This document shows, piece by piece, positions 48,965 through 61,010 of a DNA stretch of 64,000 nucleotides. The notes beneath the pieces were generated by a model. The model did not search any database. It saw nothing but the letters and a program-made list of their open reading frames with translations, and was not told the DNA's origin. The DNA lies in NCBI GenBank assembly GCA_003342815.1, contig PTEX01000140.1, positions 1,344,315-1,408,314 on the forward strand. Direction: 5' to 3'. Source of the DNA: Eudromia elegans (Eukaryota > Chordata > Aves > Tinamiformes > Tinamidae). Made by a program: the position numbers and the translations under genes. The number at the start of each line of letters is the position of its first letter. The first letter of the stretch is position 1.

Positions 48965-49303
48965 AAGACATTACAGTCATCTTCTACGGCAGCGTTCAGT
49001 ACAACTACTAAATCACCACTCTATCCCTCAGCTTTCCTCCAGTATGAAGAGGAAAGAGAGCATCCTATTGCCTTTTTTTCTCCTAATTTGTTTTTAATGT
49101 GACAACTTACTGGCCGGTGCTTAAACTTCTAGAGTTCAGTGCCATAAGCAAATGCAACAAGACTCACTTAGCTAATTTCCTGAAGCTCTCTAAAATACAA
49201 ACGATCACTGACAGGATAATTAACAGCTTCATCCTTATTAATCAAGGAAATAAAGGAGAAGGGAGGGCGAAAGCTACAGCTTATGTGTCATAGATAAAGC
49301 TGT

Positions 49304-49329
49304 CTTAAATTTAGCACACTAAATTTAAG
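49304..49329. repeat. Perfect short hairpin (11-bp arms, 4-base loop)
   Basis: The arms cttaaatttag and ctaaatttaag pair exactly around the loop caca. It sits at the left edge of a slightly GC-richer block. It is not recognised as a transposon terminus. Confidence 0.9.
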
Positions 49330-52300
49330 CAACACTGGCCCAAGGCAAGCAGGGAAATACACACACAGCTCTGCATCATGGCACCTCCCATGGAGAAGAG
49401 GCAGGAGCCCTGGCACTCTCCAGGAAGACCTAGCACAGCCGGGCTGTTTTTCCGTGTTTCCCGCCACGTCAGGGGTTTCAGCATGTGGTCCATAGCACAC
49501 AGAGGCTCCGTGAATCATTTCCAACCTGTCTGCAGAGGCAGGTGGGAAGGGGTAGTCTAGGCACTGCGCTCACAGCGAGTACAGGCTCTGCGCCTCGACA
49601 CAAGCCTGCAAAGAGGCTCGCTCTTGGGCAGTGGCTCCTAAAGGGCACCTGGGCGCTTAGAGTTAAGTTACTGCTTAAGAGGGGCCCGACTGGTTTTTAA
49701 TCAAGCCAGGGTTTTAAGTTATGTGGACTCACAATACACTTGTGGGCCTAAAATACTGCTTTAAAAAAGCCGCCGTATAAAGAAAAAGCTAGGAAAGCCT
49801 GGATATATGATAACCTTATTCATATATCAATTTCAGTTTGCCCCGTCAGAGTATCTTGCACCTGGATGCTTGATGTTCTTGAAGATGATTTAAACTAAAA
49901 GTAATGCAGCTTCTGTATTAATATAAACCCTCAGATTCCCTCCAGCCCTTCAAAGATATGAATCTCTGATTTCTGTAAAGTGTCTGAAAGAAATCTCTGA
50001 AAAAAATTGAAATATATTAACCTTATCTTCATAAACAATCATATGTTATATGAAGTGAACTGCCATTAATTATATGAGGAAAAATTATATGTATTTTGCA
50101 CAGGATAATAAAAGCAGATAGAAATATACTAATTCTTTTTTTTCAATATGAATCCCACCAATGCAATTAAAATTAATTTCATCTAAGCTGATGTAATTTT
50201 CATTTCACAGAAAAATAGTTTCAGTGCAAGAAAGGCAAAAACACCCTTTGACCCATTATTTTAAAAATAATACTGAAAATTTCATTAACCTATTATAAAC
50301 ATTTTCAATTCTGATAAAAAAAATCTTTCCAGTCTAACAATTCTAATTACTTACCTTTAAAAAAAAACCACTCTGCCTTAATGTGCCTAAATAATTTTGC
50401 CCTTGAAGACTAGAAAAAGAGACTATCTGATCACACTAAATGAATAGTTCTATGTTTCCCATGCTTTAGTCCTGAAACCTTCTCACTTTAAAGACTAGTC
50501 TATCCCCAGAATCTTGTCTCAGAGACCAAAACACAGTTTAAGAATTCATAGAGTTGAATACATATTTAATTAATTTAAAAATGCAGCATAGAACAGGCTA
50601 AATAGAGTAGTATATAACAACACACCTTCTAATCAGGGGCTAACTGGGATTTGCAGAACACCTGTATAACGGCCTGCTTTAAAACAGATGAATAATCCCA
50701 GCACTCCAGATTCCAATTTCTGAACAACCTGATCTCAACACCCACTGTATCCCCACGCTGTTATTCTGCAGTACTTAAAGCAACAAATTCTCACCAATGC
50801 ATTCAGAAACTGAGATGTGGGGCCCATTCAAGAAACATAAATATTGCTGGCGATCCTCCTCAAGCAGAAAATTCAAGGAGAGGAGTATCCTTGAAAAGCA
50901 ATGGGTATTTATGATAGGTAAGTTTGTTAGCAAGACTAAGCAAAGCAGAGACGTAAGTTCAATGTAAATCTAAATATATATCTCATATAGTGGATCTAAA
51001 ACAACATTTTAGAGTATTATTTTATGGAAAATATTTAGTTAAAGACATCTTCATTAAGAATATGGTCAATAAAAATATTCTACAGGGCACTTAGGTAGTG
51101 TGAAGGGTCAAATAGTGTAGAGTGAGGGGGAAAAAAATGCTATGCTAAAAATATGAGTTTAAAATATGAGCTAAAAATGTCTCAAGGGGACGTGAATTGA
51201 TTCATGCAACTTTTGCTGAAACCAAGCACAGAAAATAAACAGAAACCACTCAATCACTCATGCAAACCTCTCTTTTTCTTGTTTTTAGTGTTCATTTAAG
51301 TGAAATTTTCTTCTTTAGAAAAATAGGAGAAAGAATCTAAAAGTCGTGAGCGTCTTGATAGATGACCGACATTGTTCAGGGATTCCGCTCTGCGACCAGC
51401 TCCCGGGACAAGGGCTGTAGGCTCCAGTCAGGTCACAGGAGAGGTCATCGTGCATTCACATGATACCCCCCCACATCCACACTGAACCTGAATTTCTTTC
51501 ATCCCTCAGCTCTGGGTGTAGTCCAATGCCAGGCTCGACTGGCCATGACGTGAGAAACTCTGTAAGAACCTAAGCTGATCTCAAGAGGGTTTTGGTGTTT
51601 TTCCTCCTCTTTGGGTTAACTTTTCCAGAAGACCTTGATTGATTCCAGAGTCTGAGGTACTAGTAGTCTTCTAGCCCAAATTGTATTTATCTGGGAGAAA
51701 ACTGAAAGCAGTTTCCCACATTCACATCATTATGTCCTTTCTGCAGTTACCTACAACTCAAACAACTGCTCCCACTAATGTCACATAGAAAGCCTCTTGT
51801 TTACCTATTGAATGTCAATACATGTACCTGCCGTAAAAGCAAAGGGTAAACGTACAGTCTGTGCTGCTCCTTCCTCCGAGTAGGGAATGCGGGGAATGGA
51901 GATGCAGAGCACATGACCCTTGGGCAGTTTATTCTGTGTTTTGGGGGCTCAGGAGTGGAAAAGAAGAGCTGAGGACCTCTTTTTGCTTAATCAACATTTC
52001 TAGGTAGTTTAAGGTCTATTAGTCTAGTCTCCTTGTGGCTGATTTATTTTTTCAGTGTTGCCTTTCTCGCAACATTTAGGCATGTGTTTGTGAATTTTAC
52101 AGAGATTAATGACAAGAATATCAAAGAATGCCACTAGTAATATTATTAGTTGGAGTGTTTTGCTCTATCATACAGCCTAATTAGAGAGATTCCAAGCTGC
52201 TACTTACTAGTCAAAGAATAAAGCTATCATTGATTTCAATGGGAGCAGCCTCAGAATTAACACCTGAATAGCAAAGTTCAAAATTAAGCTTTTATGTATG

Positions 52301-55300
52301 CTCTTGAATATATGGAGATTTGTCATCATTTTAGCACTTCAGAACTTCACAGGTAACATAATGGCAGTGCACATGCACAAAGCAGGTGTTTATAATTGAG
52401 CTATTTGCTATCCTATGGGCATGCTTTAATCTTCCCTTCTTGACAACCCTTCCTTTCATATATTTCTCTTTCTTGTTCCAGATTTTCCTTGCAACTTGCC
52501 CTGCTCTTAAAACAGCTTGGAGGAGGATTGAAGATGAGGGAAAAGAGGCTTAATGCTATCTGCTTTGTATTAATTTCACTTTTATATTATTAACAATGTA
52601 TTGGCCATAGTTTCCTAAATATATCCCCTAAATAACAAGTGCCCTAACTTTGGGAAAGAAGGAAATCTGAAGAGAGAAACAAGATTTTAAGACTCTGTGT
52701 AGTAACTCCACTTAAGTGAGAGGTCTGCAATGAATTCCTAAGAAATTCTTTTTTGACTGAAGAAAGTCAAATCAAACTCAAAATGAAGAAACAAACTAAA
52801 CAAGCAATAGAAAGTAAATACTCTTTTACAAAGCACAAGCAAAAATGGATATGGGAGAAATTAATCTGACAAAACATAGAGGCTTTTCCTTGGGACCCTA
52901 CAGAAGCCTAATAACTGATCTCTAGAAATGGGATGGAAACATCACGTTGGTTTTGCTGTTATATATTTGGCTAGAAATCCAATGTTTCAAAAGGCATTAA
53001 TGGGGAAAAAAAAAAGCAGTATCTGGTGGTGAAGCAGACAAGCTTGTATAAACTGTGGACTCCTCAAGAATTCCTGGGCACATACTGAGAAGAGCAACTG
53101 GAGAACTGCAGAACAGAATCTGAAGTAAATGCTGATGAGTATTATCAGAAATAGAAAGGAAATTGCTGTTCTGCTGATAATCTATGCAGTAAGTGCTACT
53201 ATCAGCCTGAATAATAAGCAATAATGCTCAAAAATGTAGTTCCTGGGGTTGCTCTGACCTGCTGTGACTGCCGTCCCAGCCTTCAGAACATGGGCATTCC
53301 ACACAGGCCCTCTGCTTCGCCACTTCTATTCAGTACTTCTTTTTGGGCCCAGATCACGGCAGCGTTTCTAATGAAGACACAAAATGGCAAATGATATTAC
53401 AACGGATAAAGCATCAGTTTGTTCATCTGATATTATTTACTGACTGACAAGCTTTGACAAACTTGAATTTAGCTCAGCCTTAATTTCTGTGACATTATTA
53501 GCAGCATTGTCAGAGCCATCCCTTATAGACAGGAAAAGCCCATCCTTTTACAAAACTTACTATGTTTCTAGCATCAAAAAAAGCTAGCATCATAATCAGC
53601 CTTTCACAGCAGAAAGAAGGCTGTCAATGATACACTCTGAGTTCCCCCTAAGACCACAACCTTTCTAAAGAAATTATAAATACAGATCATACCATAGATT
53701 TTAGACCTGATCAAATACAGCCCCTTTCCAGACATATACAAGATGTAAATATGATTGTGCATGCATATTTATACATAATGTCTTAATTCTCTAACAAAAG
53801 TAGACTTGAAGGCAGAAATTCCAAAACCAGGATATATCAGATTTGTGATTGAGATGCTGGGGTTTGCAGAAATACCCCACAAAGATGCATGGAAAAACAC
53901 TTTTCTGTTTAAAACAGAACAAACCTAGACTTTAACTTAGAGCTGTAAACACAAAGCTATTTTGTTAATCATAATTATCATGAATATTAGCAAGCTGGCC
54001 TTCAGATGGTCATTTTAACCTTTCCCACACTGCTTGTTTTTACCCACCTCCTGGATGTTTCTGCTCTCTCAGATTTTACACGTTGGTCGCATAGGACAAC
54101 TGCAGAAACAGAAAATGCCAACAATAAACAATTTTCCAAAAGAATTAAGATTTCATTTACTGGTAAAAGATCCCCTTCGTCTAATTCTGTGGTTCTTTGA
54201 CTCTCACCTGCAGTTTGTCTTTCCCATGCAGATGTTTTCACTCCTTCAAGTGCACTAAATGTCAGCTTATCCATTTCTACAGTCATACTCTAACTGAAGT
54301 GTCAGGTACCTCTAGCAGAGAAACACTAACTTCTGCTAGCATTTTCTGTTCAAATCCATGACAAGCCATGCTTACAAGAACAAATGGATATCTTTGGTTT
54401 CCTTAGATTAACTTCACTTTTAGCATATAACTTTCAAATAGGCATAGGCCTGTTTCTATTATGGGTGTCACTGCTGCTAGGATTCCAGCTCTCTTTCTTT
54501 CTATTTAAATTCTTAAAATGTTAAAAATTTTTAGGCCTTAGATTGGCAGAATAAAAAAATTGGGAAAGTTTAAGACTTTGAGACTTACAAAGTAACAAGG
54601 ATTTGCAAAGCAAAAATCTGAATGTACTCAAGGGGGGGGAAAAAAGCTTGAATGGCTATGCCTTTAAGAAAGGAAATACTTTCAGATAAAATCACCACCG
54701 TGAATGTAGATGCTGTTTTAGGAAAATGAGGTAAAGAATAAAAATTAAGTATTGCTACTGGTATCTTTAGAAGGTGAGGGGAAGAAAAAATGGGAAACTC
54801 TAACTCAATCCTCATTTCTGTGACACTTGAGGTAAGACAATCTGTAAGTTACTTTCAATTGTACTGCTTTCTGGTACAATTACCAGGTGCCAATCAAGAG
54901 TACAGCCCATTTGAGAGCAGAGGAGCATTATGAATGTGTAGTTTCTCTCAGGTTGATTTTGTGGCACACCTGGACCGTTTTTGGCTGCATACAGGCTGAA
55001 GAAACTGCCTTGAGTAGGGCTGATCACATTGTTCAATTGAAAGATTTAGTACATTAATTAGGTGCAATACTGAGGAAAGTTGTAAGAGTTCCTGACTTCC
55101 CCCTCTCTCTTATCCTCTATGCAGGAGCCAGGCTCCCGGTGCCTTGCACAGGGTTACACCTTGTCTTTTACCAAAGTAGGTACCGAAGACAACTCCTTGC
55201 CATGAACTACTTTAAACAATAGTCAGCTCTTTGTTCCAAGGCAATAAAACTGCAGTGTCTAAAGCTCCTAGCCCTGAGCATTCCTGGACTCACTCCTCTG

Positions 55301-58300
55301 CACCTGGAGCTGGGGAGATCTTTGCCATTACAAAATACATTCTTTCCAGGCTTTAAATTTCAGGAAGATATAAATAGTGATAAAAGATATGAACAAGTAG
55401 CTGACAAATAACTACTAAACTTACATCTGCAAAATGTAAGTTTGTATATGTGTGTATATATATACACATAGATATGGAATTGAAGTATGTGCCATATATT
55501 ACCATATGTGAAATATTTAGCCTCCATTCTCAACCCTCAAAGGAATCCAGCCCTGGCTATGCAACAGTACAAAGAGGAGGACATTCAAAGATTGCTGTGG
55601 GAAAATTACATTGCTTGACCTTTTTCCGTTTCAACTGGCAATGATATTTCTTGTTATGGACAGAATTATCAGGCAAATATTTCAATTTAGCTTCTCCCTT
55701 TCAGGCCAGCAAGTTCTTCTCTGGATGGTAACAATAAAGTGTCATTGCTCAGAGCGCATCAGTGTCCATACTTCAGAGAATAGCTCCGAATGGATGGGCC
55801 ACCAAGGAAACTTGCAAATAAGTAGGGAAACAGGTGGTTTGTTTGGCACAGAGACTGGTGTTTGATCGTTTTCCAAGTCACAGCCTCTGTCTCTGCAAGT
55901 TTCATGACCCACAAGACACTTTCTGCAGTGCCAAAAGCCAAGGAACAGCAGCGTGGCACAGTATGGGAGCAAACATTCACTGCAATAAAGAAGTGTTTTG
56001 GCAGCTTCCAACTCAGAGCATGAATAGCAGAGCTTTATTCTCTTTGTAAGCTTAATCTAAAATCAACTGAATTTACGTGGGAGTTATTCTGCTAACTTTA
56101 ATGAGCTTTGGGTTAAGGCCAATCCTTTAAAAAGTATATAATCCAGTTCTCCAGCCAGGTCTGATGACAATCAGCTGATCCAAGATAGAAGAAATGTAAA
56201 ATATCCAAATGTCTGTGTTTTCACAGAAATGAGTTTCAGTCTTGGCAGTCTACAGGCACCACCAGAGTAAATAAGATTAAGAACACTAATAAAAAACCAC
56301 TCATTGCAATTATTTTGCTCTGTTGCTTAAAACTGACTTATTATTAGAACATTTAGTACTATTTCTTTCCATAAATACATTGACTTTCCTACTTTGGACT
56401 TTAAAATAAAATTCTGAAAATGGAGATTTGTGATAGAAACATTAATAAACCATGAAACTAGCGCTATGACTAGAACGACAGTAATAATTTTCTTTCCTTT
56501 TAGTTTCATCGTAAAAGGATATATACTGTAAAATGCAGTTCTTTCTAACAGCTAGTAGTAGCTATAGCCGTTAAACAGGAAAGCGATCCAGGCATGCCAA
56601 GACAGCTCCAAGGTGCTATCTGGAGGCAGGCTGCTGCTCTTAGCCTGGAAGCGAGCCCAGAAGCGAATATTCCCTGAGAACACTCACACATGTGCTACCT
56701 CAGCAAGACCCTGGGGGACAGGGAAGCGGGAAGGAGGAAAAGGGAGTGGGAAGAGAAGGGGAGGGATGGAGAAGGATGAAAGTGTTCCAGTTTCAGAGGT
56801 GTGAAGAAGTTTACAGATATTCCACACCAATGAGGCAGCTTCAAAGCTAAGACTTATTCTTTAGACAAATAATTCAAAACTATTACTATTGTTTTATAAA
56901 CTGGTCAAAAGATTAGTTTGAAATTTTATTTGCTAAAAGGGCTATGCTATATCAAAGACATTTCATCAGTTCATGCTGGTTTTGCTTAATGTGGAGACAT
57001 TCCAAAAATTAGACCAGGGATGAAGGATTTAAGAGAGGATTCCTGCATCTTAACTTCAATCTTGTCAGAAAACTGAAATATCAGGTGTTTGAATGAACAA
57101 GTTCATTCACGAAGTTTTCCCCTATTTCTGCCTTGAACAAAAAGCTGTTAAGGAGCAGCCATTCTTATATAATTTCTATTCCTGAACACTTTAGTAGGAT
57201 TTTATTTTTTAAATTACCTACATTTTTGCATTTTTCTTGGAAACTGTCAGTATGTTTTGAGACTGTTTGTGCTCTTACATAGATGGTAGAAAAAACAAGG
57301 CATGCAGATTTAAACCTTAACACATATTGACAAATTAACTGATGGTTCCTATAGGCATGAAGACACACTGGACAAAACTATTGTCACCTGGTGGCATATT
57401 GTGGTCAGGATGGCCTGAATCACACGAAATACAATGATCCCAGCTAGGGGGGAATAACAATGCCCACTCCTGCCCACTTAGCTTTGCAGTTACTCGTCTG
57501 GGCCCTTCATTGCTCTGCCTCTGCACTCTGAGCTTGGTACCCTGCTGTCTTAGCCCGGCTCTCAGTATCAAGAAGTCTATAACTAAAGTGTGTAAAAGAG
57601 AGAAAGACAAAAACATGATGCTTATCTCCCTGATACAACTCACAGAAGAAGCATGCCAGCAAGTAAAATGCTGGAAATGCTTTATCCGAGCTTTATGATC
57701 ACTTCTCCTGGCAATACAGGGCTCCGTAGGCAGACTGTGCTCCTCCTACAAACACAAAACTTTTTTTTTCTTTTTTTGACTCCAAAAATGCTGAGCATGA
57801 CTTGTGTTTTCTCTAAGCGGTTGGATTGAAGTATGTGGATAAAATTTTGGATAAAATTTGCATTTTCAGTAAAAATCTGCCTTTTACATGCTGACGCTAA
57901 AAATTCGTCTTACAATTTTCCACACACCTGAGAAGGTTTTTTAGGTAAGAACTACCAGTAAAATTAAAGTCTCAAAGGTTTTTCCAGGTAGAAACAGAGA
58001 CTGAAAAAGACAAGAAAGAGAGACTGTAAATTTCTTTCCATGCAATATTGTAAAAGTTTTTGTAAATATTTTTTGTCTTTCCCCAAACTCATCAGAAATC
58101 AGCTTTTCTGTGGTTCCAAGCCCCTTTTCCTGACAGTATTTTGCCCAAAAGTTCTTTCTAGATTTTATCAAGGTCATAAATGATACATTTTTACAGACTG
58201 TGCTTTGAGATTTTTTATCTTTCTTTTACAACTTACTTGTTTTTTCTGCTTCCCTTTCAGAAGCTTTTCCTTACAAGGTAGCCTGGATTCACTCATCCTT

Positions 58301-59481
58301 TACTGTAATAACAGCTATGTATTTGCTCTGAAGAATGATATTATTTCAGGTATTTTGTAAAGAAACCTGATATTTTCCTGCACTCACCCTAAGAGAAGAG
58401 CTACAGTTGCATACAACAACCTTTAACAAAATGTTGTTGCCCTATAACTAATAAACTGAAGAAACACAACTGCAGATCATTTTGAGATTCTTTACACTTT
58501 TTGGTTCCTAAAAATCTATTCGTCATGGCGGTTTCATGAAATAGAGTGCCCAGCAGCCAGTACTAAAGAATAATGGGAAATAAATGTGTTTCTTTCCCAG
58601 GGAACACTTCATAAATATTCTCAGTTACAAAATGATCTGAAGCCTTCTTTTTATCTATTTTTGCACATAAAGTTATAGTGTCAAGGCACTTTTGAGCAAC
58701 ATACGAATGATATACAATGACTTTGATACCAATGTTAACATTTCTTCTCTAAGCAGTGAAATGCAAGCAAATATTAAAATTAAAAATTGTTCTTGGAGCT
58801 ATCAGGCTGTACTGCGATTACAAGACCTGCATTTCTTTGGTTATGTGATCATGTGACACTACAGCCTAAATAACTGGTTTTACTTTTCCACAGCCTAACA
58901 CGAACACAGCGGAGGTTGCACTATTCGGTGGTTCCCTAATGAAAGTACAGATTTACCCCAAGACTGCTGGATTTTACCAGAGCAGATAGATCTGGAAATA
59001 TGCTGCATATCTCCATTTATATCTTCAGGTGGACACTGCCGAACAGGGCCAGATCTTTCATTTAATTATAAGCATGATCTGATCATTGGGATTATGATGA
59101 TTTGAATAAGATGAAATACAAGGAAGAGTGGCAGCTGACAGTCACCTTCCCTTGTTTGAACGTCTAAAACTCGGTCTGTGAACCAGTCCTCCTTAGTTCA
59201 CTTTACGGAAAGGACATAGTCACCTTCAGAGAGCTACACATCCTGTCCTAAGACTGATCAGATGAAGTTAAATGAGATGAATCCTGCTTTGATCTCCAAT
59301 TAGATGTTTTGACACGATTTCATGAGAACCAAACTACCAACCATCAGTCAAGTGTAGAGATTTATTTAGGGTACGTGTGTGAGAGTTCAATGGCTAATGC
59401 AATTGTCTAGGTGACCATTCAACATTTACCTCAGTCAGGAAGCTTCTTTTCACCTGCTTTTCTAGCTAGTAAGCTACAGTC

Positions 59482-59565
59482 AAATACATAAATACATAAA
59501 TACATATACATAAATACAAATACATAAATAAATACAAATCTAACATAAATAAATACAAATCTGAC
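59482..59565. repeat. Imperfect (AAATACAT)/(AAATA)n tandem repeat
   Basis: Repeated aaatacat units pass into two copies of aaataaatacaaatct(a/g)ac about 20 bases apart. It lies about 270 bases upstream of a CR1 copy and is unrelated to it. Confidence 0.85.
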
Positions 59566-59837
59566 AAGCCTGCATCCTACAACATATGGAACCACCCCAA
59601 ATAAAACCAAGTATCAGGCAGCAATTTTCAGTCAACTCTCTTCAGAACAATGTATAAATATTATAGCATGCTATCCTCATACAACAGCTTCATGGTAGTG
59701 CGACACTAGCTCTGTACAAATTCTTTCATCAGTATAATCGGTGTCCATCATATATCTAAAAGCAATTATTTCAAGAAAGAAACAAATTAAGAATTAAAAT
59801 TAAGAAAGAAATGTTAAGAAGGAAACAAAAAAAATAT

Positions 59838-61010
59838 TCTGGTTGTCTACCTTGACTTCAGCAAGGCTTTTGATACCATCTCCCACAAAAAATGTCATTG
59901 ACCGGCTGAGGAATTTTGTTTAGTTGAGTGGAGAGGGAGATGGATTGAAAACGGGCTGAATGGCAGAGCTCAACAGGTTTTGATAAATGATGCAAAGTCT
60001 AGGAGGAGGCTTGTATCTAGTGGTGTCCCCCAGGGGCCAGTACTGGATCCAATCCTATTCAATTTACTCATCAGAGACCTGGATGAAGGGAAAGAGTGCA
60101 CTCTCAGCAAGTTTGCTGATGATGCAAACTTAGCAGCAGTGACTGATACCCCAGAAACCTGTGCTGCCATCTGGAGAGACCTGGACGTTCTGGAGAGTTG
60201 GGCGGAAAGGGACCTCATGACGTTCGGCAAAAACAAGTGCAGGGTCCTGCACCTGGGCAGGAATAACCCCAGGCACCAGTGCAGATTAGGGGCTGACCTG
60301 CTGGAAAGCAGCTCCGCAGAGAGGGGCTTGGGAGTCCTGGCTGACAATGAGCTAACCATGAGTCAGCAATGTGCCCTCCTGGCCAAGAGGGCAAATGGTA
60401 CCCTGGGGTGCATTAGGAAGAGTTTTGCCAGCAGGTGGAGGGAGATGATTCTCTCTCTCTATTCAGTCCTGGTGAGGCCACATCTGGAGTACTGTGTCCA
60501 GTTCTGGGCTCCCAGGTACAGGAGGAACATGTTGGTACCAGAGAGAGTACAGAGTATGGCTACGGAGATGATCAGGGGATTGGAGCCCCCCGTAGATCTG
60601 CCAAATGAGGAGAGGCTGAGGGTATAGGATCTGTTCAGCCTAGAGAAGACAAAGACAGAATCTTACCAATGTGTATAAATACCATAAGGTAAAGAGTAAT
60701 GTAAAGAGTAATGTAAAGAGGATGGGACTGGATTCTTCTCAGTGGTGACCAGTGGTAGAACAAGAGGCAGCTTCCACAAACTGAAGCACAGGAAGTTCCA
60801 GATGAATTCGAGGATCAATTTCTTGACTGTGATGCTGACATAGCACTGGAACAGATTGCCCAGAGAGGTTAATTAGTCTTCTTCTCTGGAAATGTTCAAA
60901 ACACACCTGGATGCGATTCTATGCACTGTGCTTTAGATGACCCTGTTTATGCAGGGAGGTTGGACTAGACAATCTCCAAAAGTCCCTTACTCATTCTGTG
61001 ATTCTGTAAG
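59838..61010 (+). mobile_element. CR1 LINE, 5'-truncated, moderately old
   Basis: The copy starts within motif A: the codons near 59,845-59,890 read [14 protein letters not shown]. It continues through SGVPQGPVLDP and KFADD in the frame 59,980-60,627, then [17 protein letters not shown]. An in-frame stop follows NEERLRV. Matching coding text then resumes in other frames (ccagtggtagaacaagaggc, aggaagttccagatgaattc) up to the 3' end ggttggactagacaatctcc and the octamer-like tail cattctgtgattctgtaag at about 61,008. It has a 12-base microduplication (gtaaagagtaat) repeated near 60,689-60,720, a frame break and missing upstream domains. It is inactive and intermediate in age between the 43.8 kb copy and the 37 kb copy. 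Confidence 0.9.
59980..60627 (+). pseudogene. CR1 reverse transcriptase remnant
   Basis: 215 codons from just after motif A to the RLRELGL region, where a stop follows RLRV. It contains SGVPQGPVLDPILFN (18-32), KFADD, the RDLDVLESWAERDLM block, RNNPRHQCRLGADLLESSSA and [17 protein letters not shown]. The usual VLGP of the [11 protein letters not shown] motif is VLDP here. The catalytic Asp of motif A lies upstream in the broken part. It is a LINE remnant, not a host gene. Confidence 0.85.

Larger units (their letters stand above)
47333..59837. other. AT-rich non-coding stretch
   Basis: No gene or transposon was recognised over about 12.5 kb. It holds an AT palindrome (48,018-48,043), a T24 run (48,655-48,678), an (AAC)n tract (48,944-48,964) and a perfect hairpin at 49,304-49,329. 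A slightly CpG-bearing block lies at 49,340-49,720, with overlapping chance frames on both strands. A CpG-bearing spot occurs near 51,390-51,410. The 102-codon frame at 57,335-57,643 and the 94-codon frame at 54,002-54,286 match no known family. A purine-rich run, ggaggaaaagggagtgggaa, lies near 56,732-56,751. Confidence 0.5.

Noticed and set aside
57383-57394. CTCF-like motif on the minus strand (CCACCAGGTGAC)
   Set aside because: One key core base differs from the GGC of the consensus, so it is weaker than the match at 40,247.
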